Assembly (NCBI GenBank): GCA_019925795.1
Contig: CM034312.1
Coordinates: forward strand, 27,493,914 to 27,557,913
Source of the DNA: Dendrobium chrysotoxum
Lineage: Eukaryota > Streptophyta > Magnoliopsida > Asparagales > Orchidaceae
Direction of reading: 5' to 3'
Length of the DNA: 64,000 nt
Made by a program: the position numbers and the translations under genes. Below the pieces are notes generated by a model. It searched no databases and had not been told where the DNA came from. It saw nothing but the letters and a program-made list of their open reading frames with translations. Below, in pieces: positions 35,323-48,077 of the stretch; the stretch's first letter is position 1, and each line of letters opens with the position of its first letter.

Positions 35323-36330
35323 TTAATGCTCATTGCTAACCACATCCATAATAACATGTACATTACATATTTTTAAACGTTTTTAAAACTAATTTGTTAA
35401 TAATATGAATAATTTTATTGGTTAATCATATTTAATTTTTTTATTAAATTTTTAATTATACCCTTAAAAAATAAATTTTATATTTTTATTTATAAAAAAT
35501 AAATTTATATAAATAATATCTAGATGCAAGTTTATGATGTAAATTTAATATCTGAATTATTGTTCTAAAGTTTTCACTTTTAATGCTCATTGCTAACATC
35601 CATAGTAACATATACATTACATATTTTTAAACATATTTTTTAATAATATGAATAATTTAATTGGTTAATCATATTTAATATTTAATTGTTCACTATTAAA
35701 AACAAATTCTATATATTCTTTAATAAAAAGTTATTAATATCAATAATATCAAGATGGAAGTTTATAAGGTGAATTTAATATCTGATTTATTTTTATAATT
35801 TTAATGCCCATTGCTTAACACATTAATAATAAAATGTACATTAAATATTTTAAAGCATTTTTAATTAATTTTTTAATAATATGAATACTTTTATTGGTTG
35901 ATAATTTTTATTTTTTGTCTATTTTAATATTTTAATTTATTGTTACATACTAATAAAAAATTAAATTAATATATTTATTAATAAAATTTAATTAATATAA
36001 ATAATATCTAAATGTAACTTTATAATATAAATTTAATATCTTATAATTCTAAAGTTTTCAAATTTAATGCTCATCGCTAATCAAATCCATAATAACATGT
36101 ACATTAAATATTTTTTGAACACTTTTAAATGAATTTTTAAATAACAGCATGATTTTACTGGTTTATCATATTTATTTTTTTATTGATTTAATTTTTTTAT
36201 TTTTTAATTATATACTATTAAAAAAATAAATTGTATATATTTATTAATAAAAAATGATTTAGTATAAATATTATTTAGATGTAAGTTTATAATGTGAATT
36301 TAATATCTGATTTATCGTTGTAAATTTTTT
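35323..36330. repeat. AT-rich tandem array, four units of 220-262 bp
   Basis: Units begin with TTTAATGCTCATTGCTAAC at about 35323, 35581, 35802 and 36064. Each continues with CATAATAACATGTACATTA, AATATGAATAATTTTATTGG and a GTAAATTTAATATCTGA end. Units are diverged and very AT-rich, a small satellite-like array lying directly after the inverted repeat. Confidence 0.8.
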
Positions 36331-36569
36331 TATATTATAATATAAATTAGTAATGATATATATTAAATCTATAAGTTTCTATATGCACTAAATTAATTTT
36401 TTTAATCATAAATTAATATTATAATAAATTTATTATATTACCTATTGATCGAATCATTGAGTCTTGAGCATCTCATTCTTTCAGTACTTTTCACAACCTT
36501 GATTGGAAGTGTATTTGGAGAGCTAAATCACATATCTTCCATTGATATGTGATGAAAGGTGATCGTCCT

Positions 36570-39360
36570 AATTATATTTTTTAGGAATAATAAGGGCAAG
36601 ATCAATTCCATTATTATTTAAAATATACAAAAAGAAGCATCCAAATTACATCACAAAAAATTCAAAAAAAGAGACCTAAGCTACAAGCAAAAGAAAAGTA
36701 ATGCTCACAAAGGGAACAAAAATGCTAACCGAAAAAATGACAGACAAAATAACGTTGTAGCAACGAGGGTGGTAGGGATCGGCCAAGGAGGGCAATGGAC
36801 AATTGGACTTACTTAAGAGAGGAAACATCAAAATAGGATTAAAAAAAGGTCGTTGAAAGGAACAGACAAAAATCTAATAGAATGTAAAGTTTAAAAGGCT
36901 TGTACATATTTTTTGAGGAAATAAGCTAAAATATCCTTGTGAGGTTTTATCGTGAGATTTTAGGGTATTTGGCACAAATTAATAATATTGCCTCTTATCC
37001 AATAAGCTATAGTGTTCCAAATGGAGAACCTAAGGAATTGAAGCCTTCCAACAACTGATGAAGCTTTTGGCTTTCCAACCAAGCAAGCAGATGTGAAGCT
37101 TTATCCAATAGAAGTTGTAAGCTTGAGATATGAAGCATTGTACTTGCAATAGGCTTGCCAAGATAAGTGAGCTTGCTAGTAATGTTTTGCTTATTAAGAA
37201 TGTCAGCAGGAATTTTTTTTGATTGGGAGTGTTTGGAGAAGAGGATAGAGTTGTTAGTGGGATTAATTGAAAGCCCAGAAGCAGCCTTAATTGATAATAA
37301 AATTTCATTGAGAGCAATTAGATTATTCTTACTGGCATGCCCAAAAAACAAAGCAAATCGTCATCATAGATAAGGTGAGCTATTTGGTCATCTTCAAACT
37401 TAATTCAAGAGAAAATATTAGAGGATGTATAGCTATCAAAAATGTTGGAGTGACTGCTCATAACAATACAGAATAAATAAGGAGAAAGTCGACAATCTTG
37501 TCTAAATCCTAAAGCTATCTTGTCTAAATCCTAAAGCAAAATAAAAAAAAAAACTCTCCAAATTCTATGCAAACTGAAAAATAGACATTTTGGATACAAA
37601 CCTTGAGCCAATTAATAAATGTAGAGGAGAAGCCAATCTGATCTAGCCTCTTAAGAGGGTAGTCTCTTGATAGTGTCAAAGGTCTTATAAATGTCAAATT
37701 TGGCACAAAAAGGTGGGCTTTTTTGTAGTTGGGAAAATATGTTAATAATTCCTTAGCAAAAAATAATAGTATCAATAAAAATTCTATTGGAAAAGAAACA
37801 TGTTTGGGCATTGAGTTTGACGGACATTATGGGTTTGATTCTTTAAGTGGGAATCTTAACAATTATTTTATAAAAGGTATTCCATAATGACAAGGTTTAT
37901 AATTTGTAATTCTCCTAGCATAAGGGCCTTTAGGAATGAGAGTAATGGTAGTGGATTTAACTTTTTTGGGAAGATAGCTTTTTGTAAGGAAATATTTAAT
38001 AGCCTTACAGATGTTGGTGCCAAAGATTTCCCAAGAGGAGGTGTAGAAGCCAAAGGAGAATCTATTAGGACTAGGGACAATGTTATTCTTAAAAGAGAAC
38101 TTAATTGATTTTTGAATATGAGATGGGAGCAATTAGTGACCAACACAAGTAATTAGGAATAGAAATTTTTATGGGTAGATATAAAATTGGAGAGGAAGGT
38201 GATTGAGTTTGATTGTAGAGACTTTTAAAGTAGTTTATTGCATCACTAGCAATCTCTTCATGAGAATGAAAGGATTCATTATCATTAGAAATTTCCTTTA
38301 GGGAATTGTAATTCTTCTTGCCTTTAATCTTCCCATATAAAAACTTTAAATCCTATTTCCCTTTAATGAGCTAATAATATTTTACACTCGATAATCCATT
38401 TGGCCGAAGCTAAATAGGAGGAAGACAGAGTTTCCCCATTAGCTTAACTTCCTTTTGTAATGCTTGCATTAAAATAGAAATGGTGGTGAAATTGAGCTTG
38501 GTGAGCCTCTAAACCTTGGATATGAATTGCTAGAAAGTTAGAAGAGTTCTATTTCTTTGTTTTGATTCTATCTTTATGAACTTATAGTTTTGAATAGACA
38601 AAACTGATTGGATAACTACAATCATAAGAAGAGAAAAGCAATAAATAAGGCAGATTAGTAGTCAGAGAGATTAGTCCAGTAATTCTTGAATTCTATCATG
38701 TTTAGGGCAAAAATTTAGATTCCATTTGTATAGGACGAAAGGTTTATCAAAATAATAATAATAATAATAATAATAAGGGCTGCCAAACCAAGGGAAATCA
38801 AAATCATCGATAAAGAAAACTTAAACAGGAAAAAATAGTCATTCATAGATAACATAGAGATATTATCTTAAGGCTACCATATTTTTTTTACCTTTGATAA
38901 CAGAGATTCATAATATGACCTCTTACTAATGTAGTACCCCACTAGGCAAAGATCCTAGACTTAGCACCATCTACTATTTCATCCTCTAAGAAGTGCACCA
39001 TCGAATAATTCGGTGAGAGGTAAGTCATTAGAGAAGAGACAGTGGAGAGGTTTTAGGTGGCAAGAAGATTTTTCCAGTCTACAGTTTTTGAGGTTTGCAT
39101 GTTAAGGCTTTGTTGGGAGTCAACATTTAAAGGGTTTTGAGGTGAAAGAAATGAGAAATCTATGGTAGAAAGAGAGTCACAGAGAAGCATTTTGAGTAGG
39201 GAAGGTGGAAGATGCTTATTAAATGGATTGGAGAAGGAAGACAAAGATGAGTGAGGATATTTCATGGAAAAACCCTCCGGCCAAGTTGGAGGAGGGGAGA
39301 GGACAAGGTGAAGGCAAGGCAAGGGAGGCTAGGGTTTCAAGAGCCTAAAAAGAGATGTTA
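36570..39360 (-). pseudogene. Antisense L1-type LINE relic
   Basis: On the minus strand the order is: an ORF1-like N-terminus (39322-39053, PPPTWPEGFSMK...VDWKNLLAT), scattered linker sequence, then reverse transcriptase in pieces. The RT pieces read FGFYTSSWEIFGTNICKAI and TTITLIPKGP (38100-37900), DPLKRLDQIGFSSTFINWLKVCI (about 37650-37580) and ASGLSINPTNNSILFSK with LTYLGKPI (37300-37130). These are standard plant L1 RT blocks. The catalytic FADD-like box is not intact. The 3' end near 36575 reads, on the minus strand, TTTAAATAATAATGGAATTG, typical of plant L1 tails. Endonuclease and much of RT are missing or frameshifted. It is dead and shorter than the usual 6 kb or so. (AAT)n lies inside at 38750-38776. 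Confidence 0.82.
38750..38776. repeat. (AAT)n microsatellite
   Basis: Nine AAT triplets lie within the LINE relic. Confidence 0.95.
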
Positions 39361-40128
39361 TTTACAACAACTTCATGTTGATAATGGGTATTCAATTGGA
39401 TTTTGATTATGATGTGCCATTTTAGTTTTTTTTTTTTGAAAAATTAAAGAGCATTATTCTAAACACATTCCTTCACATGAACTTGTTTTATCTAGCATTG
39501 GTGAATTAATACAGAGGTTTGTCTCAAATTTTTTAATTCTAAGCTTTCATAGAAAATATTATAAAATATCTGTAAGAGTGTGGGACTTCTTCTAAGATGT
39601 TAATTATTTTATAGGATTATCAAATATAATGTTATTTGATAATTGTAATTTGCAATGGATAAAATAGAATTAAATACATAAGAATTTTTCTCTCATCTTT
39701 TAAGATTCTTTGATTAATGTTTTGATTGATCCTCAAATGATAAGATCATAAAAGATGTCGAGTTCACTACCAAATTTATTTATCATCATTTAAATCGATA
39801 ATTGATTAGAACATAACTTGATAGTCTCTTTATTTGTGCAAGGAGTAGGATCAATTCTATTAATGATCGATTGAACCCTTTTTGCGGTGTATTCTAGACT
39901 TGTACAATAATATTTAAGATTGTGAATATTTAGTTTTCCTCAAATTGAGTTATCCCTTTCTAATTTATTTTATATCCTCACCAAGGTGTAAATTTAATTT
40001 AATTTAAATATTTTTTTCATCTTGTGCTATATATGTTTGGATACATTAGTTTGATGAGTTAATCACTCATATTAGTACGGTGTTTTTGTTCATTAATGAA
40101 GTGAAATGATTGCTTTTATTATAATACT
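39361..40128. other. No gene seen
   Basis: AT-rich DNA between the LINE 5' end and the small inverted-repeat elements, with no feature recognised. Confidence 0.55.
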
Positions 40129-40245
40129 TAGACTTTATTTGAGACTGGCTGTCTTACTATTTCTTAAAGCAGCTTTTTAGTACAAAAATTAAATTTTTTT
40201 TTCTAGAAAGCTATTTTAGAAATAGTAAGAAAGCGCTGAAAAGAA
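40129..40245. mobile_element. Small inverted-repeat element (MITE-like), copy 1
   Basis: TCTTACTATTTCT (40152-40164) is complementary to AGAAATAGTAAGA (40218-40230), around TTTTTAGTACAAAAATT. A relative lies at 40799-40898. There is no coding capacity. The family is not identified. Confidence 0.6.
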
Positions 40246-40798
40246 GCCTCAAAGATTCAGCTAGGAGGTAATACTCTTTTAAGTTCCTCCCACTAGTATA
40301 TCATATTTCAATGATTCATCTTTTTCAGATTCTATTTCACCTCGTAAAAGGCCTCTAAAGACCTCTTAGAGCCTTCTTTTACCTTAGATATTTGATGCAT
40401 GAAAGCAAATTTTGGGTATGTTTGGAATAGCTAGAGTTTTTTTTTTTTAGATTTCTTTAAGCTAGTTGTCAAGTTGTTATGAAAAAAAATAATTTAACTA
40501 CTTTGATTATAAAAAAGAGCATTTAAAAAAAAAGACTAATGCAATCACCCCCATCAACCTCATCAAAATTTTGACATCATCATCATCATCATGATAGTTA
40601 TGACCATCATCTTTTCTCTACCTTTTATTCAGATTTTTTTTTTATTTCATGAAGATCATAGTACTGCACCATTAATGCAAGCTATTTAAAATAGATAACA
40701 TCTCACAATTTTTTTTCTTTTTAGTTTTAAAAATTGTCTCCTACTCATTTTATTTTTTCAATTGTGTGTATATTATCATTCATTGTTAATGTGATTAA

Positions 40799-40898
40799 GG
40801 TTTCATTTGGGACAATTTTCTTACTATTTTCTAGTACAAAAATTTCTAATTTTAGAAAATTTTTGTACTAAAAAAATGCTTTAGAAAACAATAAGAAT
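40799..40898. mobile_element. Small inverted-repeat element (MITE-like), copy 2
   Basis: It shares TTTCATTTGGGAC, CTTACTATTTTCTAGTACAAA and the folded-back TTTGTACTAAAAA with copy 1. It ends just before the hAT terminal sequence at 40905. Confidence 0.6.
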
Positions 40899-40904
40899 AA
40901 GGGC

Positions 40905-41879
40905 GGATCTGTTCATTGCCCAAGGGGGGCAATTGCTCCCCCTAAAAAAATAAAAAGGGTTTTGAAGTAGAGGTTATTTGGTAATTTGCCCTTCCTAGTT
41001 TTATTAATTTGCCCTGACCAACCCTTTTTCACGCACAACGAGTATCCCATTTGATTTCGTCATTCAGTTCTTCATGCTCTCGCTCCGTGCCTCCGTTTGA
41101 AATCAGGTGCTAGTCGACGCTCCACCTTCGACGCCCCATTTTATTTCGTTCACTCCGTTCTTCTACCACCGGCCTGTTGTCCTATTTTGATTGGATTTGA
41201 TTTCTTTGACTTCTTCTTTTGGCTTTATTTATTTCTTTATTTCAAATTTCTTATCTAGTTACCTTATGTTCATGTTCTATTCTTCTTATCTTTTGCTTGC
41301 CTTTCTATTTCATCAAGTTTATTTGAATATTTAGAAAAGAAAAGATAAAGATTCTTTCATGGTGATTGGGAGTTTTCAGAATGGAAATAAAACGACTCAA
41401 TCTTGTGTTGAATAGGAGTTAAAAGAAAATTAAGAAAAAAAGTTCTAAAATCCTTCGAAGAAAACTCGACGTATCTAATTTGAAGTTTAAATTTGACTTA
41501 ATTAGGTTTTAATTTTATTAAGGTTTTCGGCCCAAAAAATTTTAATTACTTATGCAAGATTAGCTTCATTTGTGTTGGTTTGAAGCATGAATGGGCTTGA
41601 AATGTGATTATGATTTTGTTTATGCTCGGCTCAAACTGTCTCCTTATCTTTTTTGAACTTTAGTTAGCCGATGCTCAACTTAGTGACCACTACGGGAGGA
41701 ACGACAAATAACACTCTTCATGTTCACCTTTAAAAAATTATTCTTGAAGTTCTTATGGTTTAGATTTCTTACCTAGTTACCTTGTATTCATCTTCTATTC
41801 TTCTAATCTTTTTCTTGTTGCCTGTTTCTATTTCATCAAGTTCAGATTCCTTACCTTGTTACCTTATGTTCATCTTCTA
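40905..41879 (+). mobile_element. 5' part of a hAT element
   Basis: AAGGGCGGATCTG with GGGGGGCAATTGCTCCCCC close by resembles the end of plant hAT elements. A GC-richer leader follows at 41020-41180. Within it, two related stretches (about 41250-41330 and 41770-41880) repeat TTACCTTATGTTCATCTTCTA. Confidence 0.5.
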
Positions 41880-43095
41880 AAAGTCAAGGTGGTGGTGATT
41901 CGTTCGTTGGTGAAGGATTCAAAAATTGGAAGGAAAAAAAAAATTATTAGCTCATATTGGAGAACATAGTCGTGCTCACAACAAAGCAAGACAGAAACGT
42001 GAAGATTTAATAAATGTTAAAGTATATAGTGTTCCTACTTTATAGCTCATTAAGGATGAGAAGAATAAAAAAAAATATCAAATATTATTGTGTGCAGCTG
42101 TTGAATGTATTAGCTTTCTTCTAAGATAAGGCTTATCATTTCGTGGTCATGATGAGGCATCTAACTTAAATAACAAAGGCAATTATTTAGAGTTATTTCT
42201 TTTTCTTACTGATCACAATTAAAAAATCAAGAATGTTACTTTTGAAAATGTTAGTGCAAAATTGAAGTTGATTTCACATCTTAAAGCTAATAATCTAATA
42301 ATCGGTCAATGTTTAAAGCAAGAGACTAATTTGTAAAGATATAGTGATATTCAATGGAGTTTATATTTTCATACTTTAATTAGTCTCATGAGAATGTATG
42401 CTTCTGTTATCGAGGTGTTTGAGATTGTTAAAAAAGGGGTACATGATTAATAATCGGTTGTAGTATATGTTCTGATTGATATAATGGAGTCTTTTGATTT
42501 TATTTTTACAATGTATTTGATGATTGAAATCTTAGGGATTACAAATGAGTTATCACAATAATTATAAAAAAATCAAGACATTAAAAATGCGATGAAATTA
42601 GTGCAAATATCTAAATAATGACTACAAATATTAAAGGAGAATGGATGGAGTACTTTACTAGATCAAGTGCCATATTTTTGTAGTGTTTTTCAAGTTGATG
42701 TTCTAAATATGATTGGTACATACAAAGCTCGTCGTCAATTAGTATGAAGAGGTGAAGAGATAGAAAACCTACATCATTATTGTGTTGAGCTATTAAGTCA
42801 CTTCCTAAAGTGATCTTCAAAATCAGCCCAAACTAGTTAGAACTAGACTAGTCTTAGTATTCCTATTAATACACATCTCTAAAACCCTCATCATTCCATC
42901 ATAAAATCCAAAACACATCTCTAACTATCAAAATAAATATCCATAACATTTGTTAGTCATTAATCATACCAAAAGGCTACCCATCTCAATCAGAAATTCA
43001 CTAAGAATATTTTATCTCGAGGTTATTTATTAAAGTATTTTTTGATGATGTTAATCTATGTTGACAATTTCAAGAATAACCCATTGAGAACATTT
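41880..43095 (+). pseudogene. hAT transposase relic (TTF-type zinc finger family)
   Basis: Translated pieces match the plant TTF-type zinc finger / hAT dimerisation proteins in order: DSFVGEGFKNWKE near 41897, LIGEHSRAHNKARQKREDLIN near 41945, LSFRGHDEASNLNNKGNYLEL near 42135, and LKQETNL.RYSDIQWS.YFHTLI near 42315. Then come SFDFIFTMYLMIEILGITNELSQ near 42490, LQILKENGWSTLLDQVPYFC near 42620, and ENLHHYCVELL near 42765. A C-terminal IYVDNFKNNP lies near 43055, directly before the insertion point of the giant element. Roughly the middle third, with part of the catalytic core, is deleted between about 42280 and 42300, and several stops are present. The product would have been a nuclear DNA transposase. 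The right end of this element probably lies beyond 64000. Confidence 0.8.
43091..43095. repeat. Target site duplication, left (CATTT)
   Basis: CATTT lies directly before the TG of the 5' LTR and is identical to 63859-63863. Confidence 0.92.
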
Positions 43096-43129
43096 TGTTG
43101 ACCTCAATTTTCACCAGTTTACCCTCGAG

Positions 43130-43540
43130 CATGTTCGGTCAGCTTAATTGAACCTAGTCGAGTCTAATTTGAACTCGAGATGACTCGGATCGAGTCGAAT
43201 TAGACCCGAAGATATTTAGTTATCCTTGATCGATACATTTGAGCCTCGTCGAGTCCAGTTTGAGCTCGAGTCGACTCGAATTGAGTCAAATTAGGTTCGA
43301 CAAAGTTTAATTGAACTCGAGCATTGCTTGTCAGCCTCGTCGAGTTCAATTCGAGTTCGCATTAGCTCGAATTGAGTCGAATTTGACCCAATTGTTTTCT
43401 GTTAGGCTAGATTCATTTACTTGAGCCTTGTCGAGTTCGATTCAAACATAATTCGCATTTATTTTGGCTTAATTTCATTAATTAAATTCAATCAGACCCA
43501 AATTGATCCGACCCGAGCCGAATTAAATTTGATTTTTGAA
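43130..43540. repeat. TCGA-rich tandem units in U3
   Basis: About four units are anchored by AGCCTCGTCGAGTYCA-like sequence near 43135, 43226, 43330 and 43420, each with CTCGA and GAATTGAGTCGAAT-type motifs. The position at the start of the LTR suggests U3 regulatory repeats. No factor is assigned. Confidence 0.6.
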
Positions 43541-43739
43541 TTTTGTTTTTTTTTTTAATTCAATTTGTTTGATTTGATTCCGATTGAAGTTTAAATGGCT
43601 TCTAAATGATTGGAATAATTTCCTAAATAGAGATTTTTGCAGATATGAGGCTGAGCAGCTCGCTATGGAAAGATTTGATAAATTAGCAAAGTGAGAGGCG
43701 AGATTGAAAAAAAAAAATTTCTCTCGCCGGTTTAGGCAT

Positions 43740-44440
43740 GAATTGACTCCAAATTTCGGGGATATATCTCGAGTCCGCCCCGTTCTCCTTTGGTAGAGAC
43801 AACTCCAGGCGAAACTGGCCTCAGATCCATCCGACTTCCTCGGTTCGACGGAGCAAAGAGACCCGACACCTCCCCTCTCTCGTCGCGGCGATTTGCGAAA
43901 ACAAAAGGAGGCCCCTCTCGCCAAAGCTGGACCTGGCAGGCCAGTAACCGATTCAAGAGGAAAAGGCTCCCTCTCTCTCAGTTCCTTTCCCTAGTTCGCA
44001 AAGGGCCAGGAGCATCCATCCACGGTTCAGTTCAGAGGAGGAAGAGGTTGCCAGCCGCAAGTCTCACCAAGAGAAAGGATTTTTATGCAAGGAGTTCTCA
44101 TTCATACAAGGCTGCAAGACTCCACTTCGAAGACAGATTCAGGCCTTTCTCTCAGTGCCCAACCCCACGTCTCCTCTCCCTATCTTGATTCCTCAACAAG
44201 GAAGAGCTGAAGAAGGCCATCCATCCTCTCAACGCCGTCCTTCCTCCGCTCCACTTCGATTCCCCTCTCCAGCCGAAGCCGATCCACTCTCCCCAACCTT
44301 CTCTCACGACCCTTTCTCGTGGACAGTAGTCCAAGCAAAGAAGAAATGTAAGAAGTTGGTTTATAGCAAGAGAAAGGAGGATTCGACCTCAACCATGGCA
44401 CAGATGAAGGCAGAGAAAGTTACACAATAAACTGAGGAAT
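43740..44440. other. GC-rich, gene-like segment within the LTR
   Basis: This block is much richer in G and C than the AT-rich LTR around it and is open in several frames (for example 43790-44188 and 44155-44430). The frames start at TTG or lie in overlapping phases and match no family I know. It could be captured host DNA or a 5' untranslated region. The copy at 57769-58469 is identical by eye. Confidence 0.5.
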
Positions 44441-47400
44441 AAGGCAATCGTCGCCGTCTTTGTTAGTGTCGAGCTGAGCTCTACTCTTAACGTATAACCC
44501 TCCTTTTCATTCTCTTTTAACCTTTTCCTTTCTAAGGTTTTTTTTAATTTTGATTAACCTTTTTTTAATTCTTTAAAAAAAATTATTATTATTTTTTTAA
44601 TCAGTTTTGTCTCTGTATGAAAGAGCTTGTAAAAGAAGAAATAATACCCATCTTCTCGATTCTGTGAGTAAGCTGAAATTTCGTTCTGATTGATCAGTTC
44701 ATCATCCCGATGAAGATCTCACATCGAGCAAGCTCTTGTTATAAGGAGAAAGAAGTTTCGAGCTTTCTTTTTTAATAGATTTGACATGTTTGTTTATTGT
44801 GATATGCTCTGTTAAAGCCATCTCATGAGTGTCTTTCTTTTCTATCTAAGAATTGGAAAAGGCTATAACTCCTTGAACTCATGGCGATAGTTTATTTTAT
44901 TTTATTATTATTATTATTATTTTTATTTTATTAGAGCTGTTTGGTTGCAAGACTTGGTGCTGATTTAAGATAAATCTTGCCAAACGATTTTCTGCTGGAA
45001 TAAGAATTAAATTATTTTTGCCACCTTTTCTCATTAGGTCTCTTCCTCTCTTTCATTTCCATTATAGATATTAAAATATTTGCTAAACAGTTTATCAAAA
45101 TTTTATCGACATTTAACCTGCTTTATTTTATTTTATTTTTATTTAAAATTGTCAGGATTTATGGAATCTCGATTTACAAAGCTTTATTTTATTTTATGTT
45201 ACTTTAATTCCACATGGAAGTAGATACTCCTTTGAATAAATCTCACTCATAAAGATTACTCTTTAAATCTCTTCATCAAAATATAAATAAAAAAAATGAA
45301 TGGGATTTATCATTACGTGTCATTTTCTCGAGAAGAATTAAAGTTGGATGTGTGGTATGAAATAACTTTTATTTGAAAGGATTGTTTGTGTTAAAATCCA
45401 TTTCTGCCATCATTGAGTTATTACCCCATGTAGCAACGTTTATATTTAAGAGCATGTTTCAACATTGTGTGTTCACTCGACATGAAATAAAACTTACGAG
45501 TTTTGTTGGGAGGTCCATACCCCTAGCATGTGTTTTATGTCTTGTCGTTGCAAGCTGAATTTCTTGCGAAGTATGAGATAGATGACATTGTTTATTATCA
45601 AAGAGGATAATCTTATTTCATAAGTCATGTTTGAACTAAAATACTTGATACACATGCTTATGTTTTATTCTCATGGGTGACTCCCAACGTTTCCATGGAG
45701 AGAATTTGATAGAATGTTCATATTACTCTTATAATTCATGTTTCCGTCTGTAAGCATACATGCATGAAAGTCGAGATTGTTAGTTTATGTTTGGAAATCA
45801 CTTGTTTCAATGTTGATGTTCCATCCAACTAATCATGTATGTGTTCTCTTGAAAGAGTTTGATAAAGTTGAATGTCTCATTTTGAATGGTAAAGTGTTGA
45901 GAACCCCTTAGGGCAAGTTGCATAGTGTCAGAATGTCATTGAATGTAAAATATGTTGTTGAAGATTTTCAACTTGATTCTTTATATTCATATTTATGCAT
46001 ATTTGAGTGCATACGATGTATTTGCATTAATTATACACTTCCATCAACGAGTCTACATGTACATCTAGTGTTATATAAAGTAAAGCAAGCTTGATAGTTT
46101 TTTCAGATAACTTCACATATTTCCTGTTTCAATTACAAGCATATATAAAATCCATCCAAAGATATTTTACCTATGTCGGAAAGTCTTCATATATCTTATG
46201 TATAATTTATCCACACGCTCTACAATAGTAAATCTTTATGTTTGATGTTATCGGATTGCCATGAGATTTATAGTGTAGCATTCCTTTATAATCCATGTTG
46301 GGAAACTCTTTTAATGATTTATGTTTTATGGTGACATATATGGGTTTGATAAATATAAATGCTAGGTTACTTTTTATTCTGAATTTTATTTACTCGCATT
46401 TCCTTTTGAATAGCCTCTACGCTCACTCTATGTTTATTCTTGCTTTGTTATTTGCGAGGTACTTTGGAGACTATTTAGACGAAGGAGCCTGCATATATAA
46501 TCAATCGCCCCCATTCATTCCGATGGGGGTGCTACGGGCGGAACCACCGGGTCATAGCTCCCGGTGCTGTAAGTTCTCCTAAAACTTAGAAAGCCCTTAG
46601 GAAGCCTTTGTGTATGTACGCCCCCACCCCTTAGGGCCTTATAGAAACTTCACTTTATAATTAGGATTGCTTTCTTTTTTATAGAACCCAAAACTCATTC
46701 ACATGTACGAATGTCTAAAGGGTTAGAAGCAAACTTTATTTCACCTCCTACAACACTAGTGACCCTTAAGGACAAAAACCTAAGGACGAGTCGTAGAAAA
46801 CTTAGACTTAGGATGCATGCTCCCTTAGGATAGAAACATAAAACATAGAAAATTTAGTGACACGTCTTCCTATGATTAGCGTGCTATAATTTCTTAACCA
46901 TTAATCAATAAATCAATAACAACCCAAATCAGAAATGCATTAAAAATATTTAATTCTCAATCAAGCTATAACCAACATATATAATCACTAAGAGATAAAA
47001 TTGGCATATGAACTTGAATTAAGCCTAACTAAACCATTTATTACCCCCTTAATTAAACATTAACTAAATGAAAATCATTAAAAATAAACTTAAATTCAAA
47101 GAGTTATTAAATTGGGAAGTTAATCTAACTCGAACATAAAAGACTCATAATACCCAGACTTTTAAAATTCGTAACTAATTATAGAAAAATAAAAATCAAA
47201 TAAATTAAAAAGTACTCAACTTTAATCAAAGTCTACTATTCATTAAAAATACTAACCTTTCAAAAATCAAGCTAATTTAAAAAGTCAACTCTCTGGTCAA
47301 CCGTAGTCCAATAACTAGGGCCCGAAACTCCTAAAATCATAACTTTGCCTAGAAAACTCCAAATTCAGTAAACTAACAGTCTAATTACTCATAGTAAGAT

Positions 47401-47957
47401 CTAGTATTTAATAAAAACACTAACTCCCTTAGACCCAACCTGTTTCTAATAGTCCCCTTTTGGACCCCTTTTAGCCTAGTATATAGGTGGACCCCGGACC
47501 TTCTAAAATTCGCTAATATAACTTAAACTTTAAAGATCACTACCATAACTATTAAAATAGATCCACAAACTAAACTAACTAAAAAAATGGACCCTAATTT
47601 ACTAATACTTGAACTTTAACCAAATCCTCCTTTTCAAACCTTCAATAAATATTAACACAAAACAACTCAAACCATCTACCCAATGTATGACCTATCCAAT
47701 GCCACACAAACTTTCTACACACACGTAGAATTGATTGTTAGGGCACCACTTCTAGATCTAGGTTAGGCCGGTGTTCTCTTTCTCAGTTGTTTTCTGTGTT
47801 GTGATCGCTCTTGCATGTGGCACGTGTGCTGTTTGTGTTGATTTGATGTGAGTGTTTATTTTATTACTGCACTGTATTTTGTTTGCGATATTGTTGTTTG
47901 TGCGTTAGATTTACCCCTAGGCTAGGGACGTTTTATACTGACTCAGTCTTATGCAGG

Positions 47958-48077
47958 TGGCCATGCTCACGCAGCGCTAAAAGATGAACGGGGGCTAATA
48001 TGATGAATCATAAATTATAAATGCTTGCTACAGGTGCTCCAGAATGCTTAGCCCCCAAATAAAAAAGAGCGTGGCCA
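47958..48077 (+). other. Nested two-stem structure in the LTR
   Basis: TGGCCATGCTC (47958-47968) pairs with GAGCGTGGCCA (48067-48077), with one G.U. Inside it, GGGGGCTAA (47990-47998) is perfectly complementary to TTAGCCCCC (48048-48056). The old LTR keeps both stems at 4018-4142 with a different inner sequence. Confidence 0.65.

Noticed and set aside
43790..44188. A 132-codon ORF in the LTR (and its copy at 57819)
   Set aside because: The start is TTG, there is no recognisable domain, and other frames on both strands are equally open in this GC-rich block.
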